Position numbers and translations under genes: made by a program. Source: Buddleja alternifolia (taxonomy: Eukaryota > Streptophyta > Magnoliopsida > Lamiales > Scrophulariaceae). From it: a DNA stretch of 64,000 bases. Within the stretch, counting starts at the first letter, position 1, and the number at the start of each line of letters is the position of its first letter. The stretch lies in NCBI GenBank assembly GCA_019426215.1, contig CM033401.1:10297134-10361133 (forward strand). The letters are read 5' to 3'. The notes below the pieces were generated by a model. That model did not search any database and was not told the origin of the DNA. It was given only the letters and a program-made list of their open reading frames with translations. Below, piece after piece: positions 58,870 through 64,000 of this stretch.

Positions 58870-60823
58870 TGTCACGCCCCGAGCCCCGGGACCATGACAA
58901 CCGCCGCAAGATTATCCCAAAAGCTTGCAAGGCGAACCTAACAATAACATTGGTATAGAGCATCTATACCTAAAAATATATGAAACACGATATTACCAAT
59001 TCCACTATCAAGTTTCAAAATATAACTCAATTGTCCAATGAATAATAAAAAATCTCTCATACAGTCAAATTAAGGCGATTCGCATAAATAATTTCTAAAT
59101 CCAAAGGATCCAAAACTAATAAGTCTAGTCGACTCGAATTAAACTAAAAGTGGTCAAAAAACTTCTAAGTCGAGCTCCTCGAGACTTGGTCAACCGACAC
59201 AAAAAATTCTCCTTTCCACTAATTTTGGGTATCTAAAAAAGAATGTTAATAAAAGAATGAGCTCGACGGCCCAGTAAGCAATTCCATCACTCATCTAGTA
59301 GGATCAAGCAAGCAACAAAATAGTCATTTCTTTTGTCTATACGAAACAATAATTTTAAGTTCAAAAGAGTATCACGATAGCAAGAGCCATAGTTGAAAAG
59401 ATTTACTTTAAATAAACAACCAATACGACACGAATCTTTACCATGCAAAACTAACACATAAGCCAACATTGGTCAGGGACAGGTTTAACCCCCTGTCTCG
59501 GGTCACTAGTACAGGTTTCACCCCCCTATACAGGGTCACTAGTGTAGGCTTCACCCCCTTACACTGGGTCACTGAGATAGGCATCAGCCCCCTATCCTGG
59601 GTCACTGACCAACCCTCAAATCCAAATAGGTCACGGCTTTCCATCGCCTATTTCGGAATAGTCAACGTCGTATTAGTCTCAACCACAGGTTTTCAAAACC
59701 ATCGACAACACTCACATTTTCAAAACCCCTCAACAAGATCACATTTACAAAACCATGCTGATTGCACATAAAAGATATCACATTTTCACTTTTGAATTTC
59801 ACAATCAAAACACTCAAATCACATTCACCTTTTCGCAAAATCAATACATATATAGGCATACTTGATCCAAGTTTTTAAAATCACACATACACCAGAAATA
59901 TTACATATATAATTTTATATAACTACAAGAGTGAAGAGTCACTTACCTCAAGTTGATCACTTACAAAATCACGAACCGCTTTGATCCGTTTACGAGTCCC
60001 AACTAAAACGAAAGAAATATCCAGACCATTAGTTTGTATATATATCTAGTTATTCCAGTTGTTGTACATTAATCCATAAGAAAACCAATTATGTCGTTCC
60101 ATTGTCTCAGCCCAATTTATCCTAATTAGTTACTACTGACATAATACCTACCTCTATAATTACCGACAGAAATATCCAATATTTAGATCACCACTTTTCT
60201 TATCAATATGTAGAGTCCGCATAAATAAATGGAAAGACTTGATTTCACAATATAATGTAATTGAACAATGTACTGCCACCAATGCTCCGAAAACGCATAT
60301 TCCTTGTTATCCAATTCAATCCACGGAATATATGGCACAAAGATTGAAGCATTATCAAAAGATCTTAAATGATATTAGGGTCCCCTAGTAATAACATTCT
60401 CCTTCTTAGCAATATGTTGGGTAAATAAGCTCATTGTTTAACCTATGATTATCCCACTCACAATGTATTTAAGAAAAGTGAATTACTTACCAGAGATTGG
60501 AATTTTGTGAGATTATATAGTTTGGCGTTCTTCCTTTCTTCTTCTGCTCATGTCCAACCGACTCGCCTCTCTCTCTTGTATTACATGCTTCTACTAAGGG
60601 CTAATATATATACTCTTCTCCTCAGATTAGGATTAGGGCTACTAGGTTAAGTCTCAATAAGTAAACTCTTAATAGATTTCTAATTTCAGTCGGATCCTTC
60701 TTAACTATAGCCACTAAATATATTTTATTTAATTAACGAGGCTCACTTACTCAAAGTATATATCTTTTGTTTTTTTCCAGATAATATATACGTGCATATA
60801 TACTCTCGTTTCCGGGTATTACA
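58870..60823 (-). mobile_element. Solo LTR, probably Ty3/gypsy, inside the B3 pseudogene
   Basis: The segment has TGTCACGCCCCGAG...CCGGGTATTACA termini and a perfect 5-bp duplication ACTTG at 58865-58869 and 60824-60828. At 1954 bp it is long, as in gypsy chromovirus LTRs. Read on the minus strand it begins TGTAATACCCGG and has a TATA-like GTATATATATTAGCCC in a plausible place, so I favour minus orientation. No internal region is attached. Removing it rejoins the B3 exon in frame. Confidence 0.85.
59467..59606. repeat. Four tandem 33-bp hairpin units within the solo LTR
   Basis: GGGTCAC marks the period at 59500, 59533, 59566 and 59599, exactly 33 bp each. Each unit contains its own short inverted repeat: GACAGG/CCTGTC, GTACAGG/CCTATAC, GTGTAGG/CCTTACAC and GATAGG/CCTATC. 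Loop sequences keep a TTYACCCCC-like core. Confidence 0.85.
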
Positions 60824-61175
60824 ACTTGTCCCCAATGCCATGTTGTTTCACTAGCCGTTGCTACACACGGCGATGAAGCATCAAGCCCCCGTCAACTCGC
60901 TCGATAATAAAAGTAAATGTTTGAAGATAAGTTTGGACAATTATTTCGTCTCTAGATAAAATGTTGGATTGTGTGATGAAGTCTTCCGGTAACATCTAGT
61001 TAAAAATATCATTATAATCTTGTAAGAGATAATATACACACATCAACTCATCCACTACCAATTAACATCAAGCTTAGGCAAGACTATAGAAACTAACCAA
61101 CTCATGCAAAGCAGTGGGGGCAAAGATGATCTTGAAAAAATTCAAGCTATTGCCATTTCTTGAACCACTAGCCAT

Positions 61176-62218
61176 TTCGATCCTAGTGAAACATGGTATA
61201 AATATAGTCAGGCCAAATGCAATTACCAATTCGAATGTGTAATTAAACAACACTTGTGTCCCAACACATGTGCATTAAACTTCCTAAAACTAGACGAAGT
61301 AATTAGTTAAACAAAATGAATAAAAAGACCATTGTAATGTTACCTCTTAATTCAAGAAATGTAGAGGTCCTATAGGCTTTTTCTTTTGCAAAGTGTAGGG
61401 CAAGTGTAAAATGGGGTTGACTCGGAAGTGATAGGGTGACTTAAGGTAGCATTTAAAACTTTAATAAACAAGTTGCATGGTGTTCTTGTCTTCTTGTGAC
61501 ATTGAAAGAATCTAATTGACCAACTGTCTCTTCAATAAAATAGGGTCCCCAAAACATCTGTGCCATCAATTCACAACCAGAGGAGTATTATAATAAAAAT
61601 ATGCATTTCACTAAAATACTGCTCACATACAAGTTGCAACGTGAATTTTTTCTTGGAATGGTGTGAGGAACAATTCAGCCAACACATTGACAAAAACATA
61701 AAGACAAAAAATTTCCAAAAAAGCATTATCTAAAACTCACTTTTTAGCTTGATTTATGCAATATCATCACCAGGTTCACAGAGATGGTTTGCTTTCAAAA
61801 AAGTGACGGGTGACCATTGATTAAATTGAATTATTGTGCAACCTGTACACTCGTTAATAAAGTAACTACTAAAAATAAATAAACAAAACATCATATTCAA
61901 ATAGGCCAAAAAAAAAAAAACAAATTACATAATAACATGCATTTCATTCAAACTCATACATAATGCATAACAATGTTTAACATTGAATTTCATTCCTTGG
62001 ATATAATTCAAAAGTCAAGGAAGGTTTCACATGGAACCCCTTAAGCATTTATACTAGTCAGGCATCAACATTGTGTACGCCTACTACAAAATAACCCCAC
62101 GCTAAAACAATCACACCCATTAAGCACTTGCAAGAAACATACCAATGAACAAACTACCAAACAAAACACGAAAACTAGGAAAACACACATAGCATATAGT
62201 AGAACGGCAGAAAACACC
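61176..62218. other. Upstream region of the B3 pseudogene, nothing else recognised
   Basis: AT-rich noncoding DNA. The part next to 61175 would be the former promoter of the B3 gene; no TATA box was identified with confidence. Confidence 0.45.
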
Positions 62219-62350
62219 ATGGATTACGACGGCAGTCAACCCCCGTACTTTGGGGAGTTTGAGGCCGAGGAGCTTGGACTGATGAAACCGAGCGAGTTGT
62301 TGGAGTTTGTAGGTGATGGTGTTGCATGCCCAGCAACATTAAATATTTAA
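62219..62350 (+). CDS. Small acidic open frame, unknown, possible exon
   Basis: The ATG opens a 43-codon frame starting MDYDGSQPPYFGEFEAEELG and continuing LMKPSELLEFVGDGVA. It is more GC-rich and codon-like than the surrounding AT-rich DNA. A GTAGGT inside it could be a splice donor, making it a first exon. I do not recognise the family. The opposite-strand frame (62175-62396) covers the same island and is an alternative. Low confidence that it is a gene. Confidence 0.25.
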   Translation: MDYDGSQPPYFGEFEAEELGLMKPSELLEFVGDGVACPATLNI

Positions 62351-63781
62351 TCAGAAGTGGGTTGTAACTAAACTGGACGTGTGAGGTTCTAAGCAAGTTG
62401 ACAATTGGACAAATGTCATGTATAATACATAGGTGTAAGAACAGGATTTAATATTAATGTTTCAATTGCATCATTACATGTTAATATTATAGTATAGCTT
62501 TGAAAAAATATGTCAGCCATTTCGTAGAGACAAATTGAATTAACACAGGCAGTTAATTGCAAGATCAATAAGTTAAAAGTAATAGAGCCTATGGAATTTA
62601 CAAGAATTTCAAGATCCGAAAATGATGATCATTGTAACTTCACTATTAAGCAACTACAATGCATATATGAAAATAGAATGAACAGTTAGGAGAATTCCAT
62701 TAAAGCCTAAACCACACAAATATAATATGTAATTCAATGCATATTTTGTCCTAAACAACATTAAGTTCAGTTAAAACATTGTGTAGAAACTGTATGCAAA
62801 GTCTTTTAATGATCTATCCTGCATCCAGGTATAGGCCTTCCAATCTAAGATTTCCACTAGATTTTGTTTGGATATGTAAAGATTCACATTACAGACATGC
62901 ATTGAATAAATTTTTGAATGAACTTTATTTTGTCCCCAATATACTATTAAACAAATTTTAGATAATACAATAATTTAGCCAGGTCTTGAAGCTGCATACA
63001 ATTTGGTAACATAATATTTTTGTTGCTATTACCTATAAAGATTTCAATTCAAGCCTCCAAAAAGTTATAATTACATATAGGTTTCACATACATATATGCA
63101 ATCGCTTTAAAACTCTTTGAACAGATATAGGGCAAATAAAATTAGATTCAGTTAGATTTCTCTAGATATGCAAAATATCACTTGGACAGACATGCATTCA
63201 ATTACCATTTACAGCTTCTGAACTTGTTAATAACAAAATTACTCAATTATACATAATACCAGGATTAATGAGCTATTAAATGATCAAATCCTATGGCCAA
63301 ATAACATTTTTTTATAACTATTACTTATATGCATTGTATGTACATAGAAATATGCATTCCTATGATATGCACTCACTTTATATTCAAATGAACCAATTTC
63401 ATGTAATATAGAGATTACTCACAAGTCATACTTTTGGCTTCTTGGTATTGTGTATATATTGGTATATCAAGTGTTGTAATGACCTACATTGCATCCTCAT
63501 GCATTCTAGAGATAGAATCAGCGCAATATTTGCTAAGTGTTGAGAAATGGGTAATTGAATTTGAGAAAATTATCCGTAACAATTAGAGCTAATACAATAA
63601 TTGGGTCATCCATTCACCGGTAAAAGCAATTTTGTGATAAAATATGACTGCATTTATAATCACATGCATATAATCAGAACAACGGCAAATAGGAATATAA
63701 CATAGATGTTATTTTGAATCAAAATGGAGGAAAAATAGCCCATCCATGCACTAAATGGTATTTGTTTCTTTTTTTTTATAG
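62351..63781. other. Intergenic, nothing recognised
   Basis: AT-rich noncoding DNA with loosely repeated phrases (ATTAGATTCAGTTAGATTTC and ACAGACATGCATTSAAT variants near 62890 and 63190). No gene or element ends. Confidence 0.5.
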
Positions 63782-63942
63782 TAATAATTTTATTAAGGTT
63801 TCCCACAACTATCCTAACCCTTTTCAGGCCAGACTAATGCTGCTCGAACCAGGAACATCCCCAGGAAATGGGGGGCTAACTCTCCCAAAAAGAAGTTTTT
63901 TCATACCCAGGGCTCGAACCCGAAACAATAATAATTTTATTA
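63782..63942 (-). mobile_element. SINE-like retroposon with 14-bp flanking repeat
   Basis: A 133-bp insert (63796-63928) is flanked by identical TAATAATTTTATTA at 63782-63795 and 63929-63942. On the minus strand it begins GTTTCGGGTTCGAGCCC, which contains a B-box-like GGTTCGAGCCC, and ends GTGGGAAACCT. A variable-length duplication and tRNA-like promoter element fit a SINE, perhaps of the Au type. The duplication is AT-only, which weakens it, and no poly(A) tail is seen. Confidence 0.5.
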
Positions 63943-64000
63943 CATACATTGCATGTGACCTTTTTTTTAGAATGCATAAAATTATAATTTGCACACTTTA

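Larger units (their letters stand above)
58147..61175 (-). pseudogene. REM-like gene with two B3 DNA-binding domains, disrupted
   Basis: I assembled minus-strand exons with GT/AG sites in compatible phase: 61175-61098, 60995-60829 continuing at 58864-58763, 58652-58519 and 58428-58147. Exon 1 starts MASGSRNGNSLNFFKIIF, a usual start of a B3 domain. Exon 2 has LPEDFITQSN, GDKWFLLFLHQ and MHFKLSMYDPTTC (first B3 domain). Exons 3-4 give DEHPKLISVTIPKSSAYDY, then FNKALLRVPAWGCKRWEVNL, LKEGWWTFAKENEIKARHTC and VVQFDVNIQRG-stop (second B3 domain). Plant REM proteins are nuclear DNA-binding factors. Two lesions break it: a TAG at 60861-60863 where the domain normally has the conserved GW, and a 1954-bp solo LTR inside exon 2. 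A truncated product or a second-domain-only transcript cannot be ruled out. Confidence 0.75.

Overview
This is nuclear DNA of a flowering plant, almost certainly a eudicot. It is AT-rich and intron-bearing, with dense transposon debris of plant families (Ty1/copia, Ty3/gypsy, LARD, CACTA, Mutator-like, hAT, PIF/Harbinger, SINE-like). One complete plastid-isoprenoid gene is present, and there is a nuclear scrap of plastid rpoB. The N-terminus of the DXS protein looks asterid-like to me; that is an impression from memory, not a search result.

Layout. 0-6.5 kb: two related fold-back elements with TAGGGGTGGCAAA-type ends (378-812 truncated, 2050-4326 complete) and a copia-type LTR (5398-6517). 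6.5-12.2 kb: gene-poor, with a possible MITE, degenerate tRNA-like repeats and a plastid rpoB insertion (9424-9585). 12.2-21.5 kb: the only clearly intact gene, a ten-exon 1-deoxy-D-xylulose-5-phosphate synthase (DXS, 727 aa, + strand). Its introns carry a gypsy gag fragment, a CACTA MITE and smaller repeats. 21.5-28.9 kb: retrotransposon-like debris, a CACTA MITE, one orphan exon of an oxidosqualene cyclase (24.6 kb) and a 2.67-kb Mutator-like fold-back element built of about 185-bp repeats (25238-27911).

29-37.1 kb: a broken LUC7-like splicing-factor gene (+ strand). Its pieces are separated by a solo LTR (29260-29898) and a degenerate copia element on the minus strand (30383-36901). 37.4-40.7 kb: a degenerate CACTA element with a Transposase_24-type gene (minus strand). 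43.5-51.1 kb: a 7.6-kb LTR element with LTRs, PBS, PPT and a near-TSD but no recognisable coding capacity (LARD-like). 51.5-57.8 kb: a Mutator-type MITE with a perfect 9-bp TSD, a GC-rich hAT-type element with a perfect 8-bp TSD, and a dead PIF/Harbinger transposon retaining both its transposase and its Myb/SANT gene. 58.1-61.2 kb: a REM-like two-B3-domain gene (minus strand), killed by a nonsense codon and by a 1954-bp solo LTR with a perfect 5-bp TSD. The window ends with a SINE-like insertion flanked by a 14-bp direct repeat.

Functionally, only DXS looks able to make its product. DXS is the entry step of the plastid MEP pathway. The oxidosqualene cyclase exon 3.3 kb downstream comes from the cytosolic triterpene branch and is not expected to function. 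All other coding traces are transposon genes or pseudogenes. I found no CRISPR array, rRNA or intact tRNA. No undescribed gene system is evident; the most unusual structures are the two large fold-back elements and the 33-bp tandem hairpins in the gypsy-type solo LTR.
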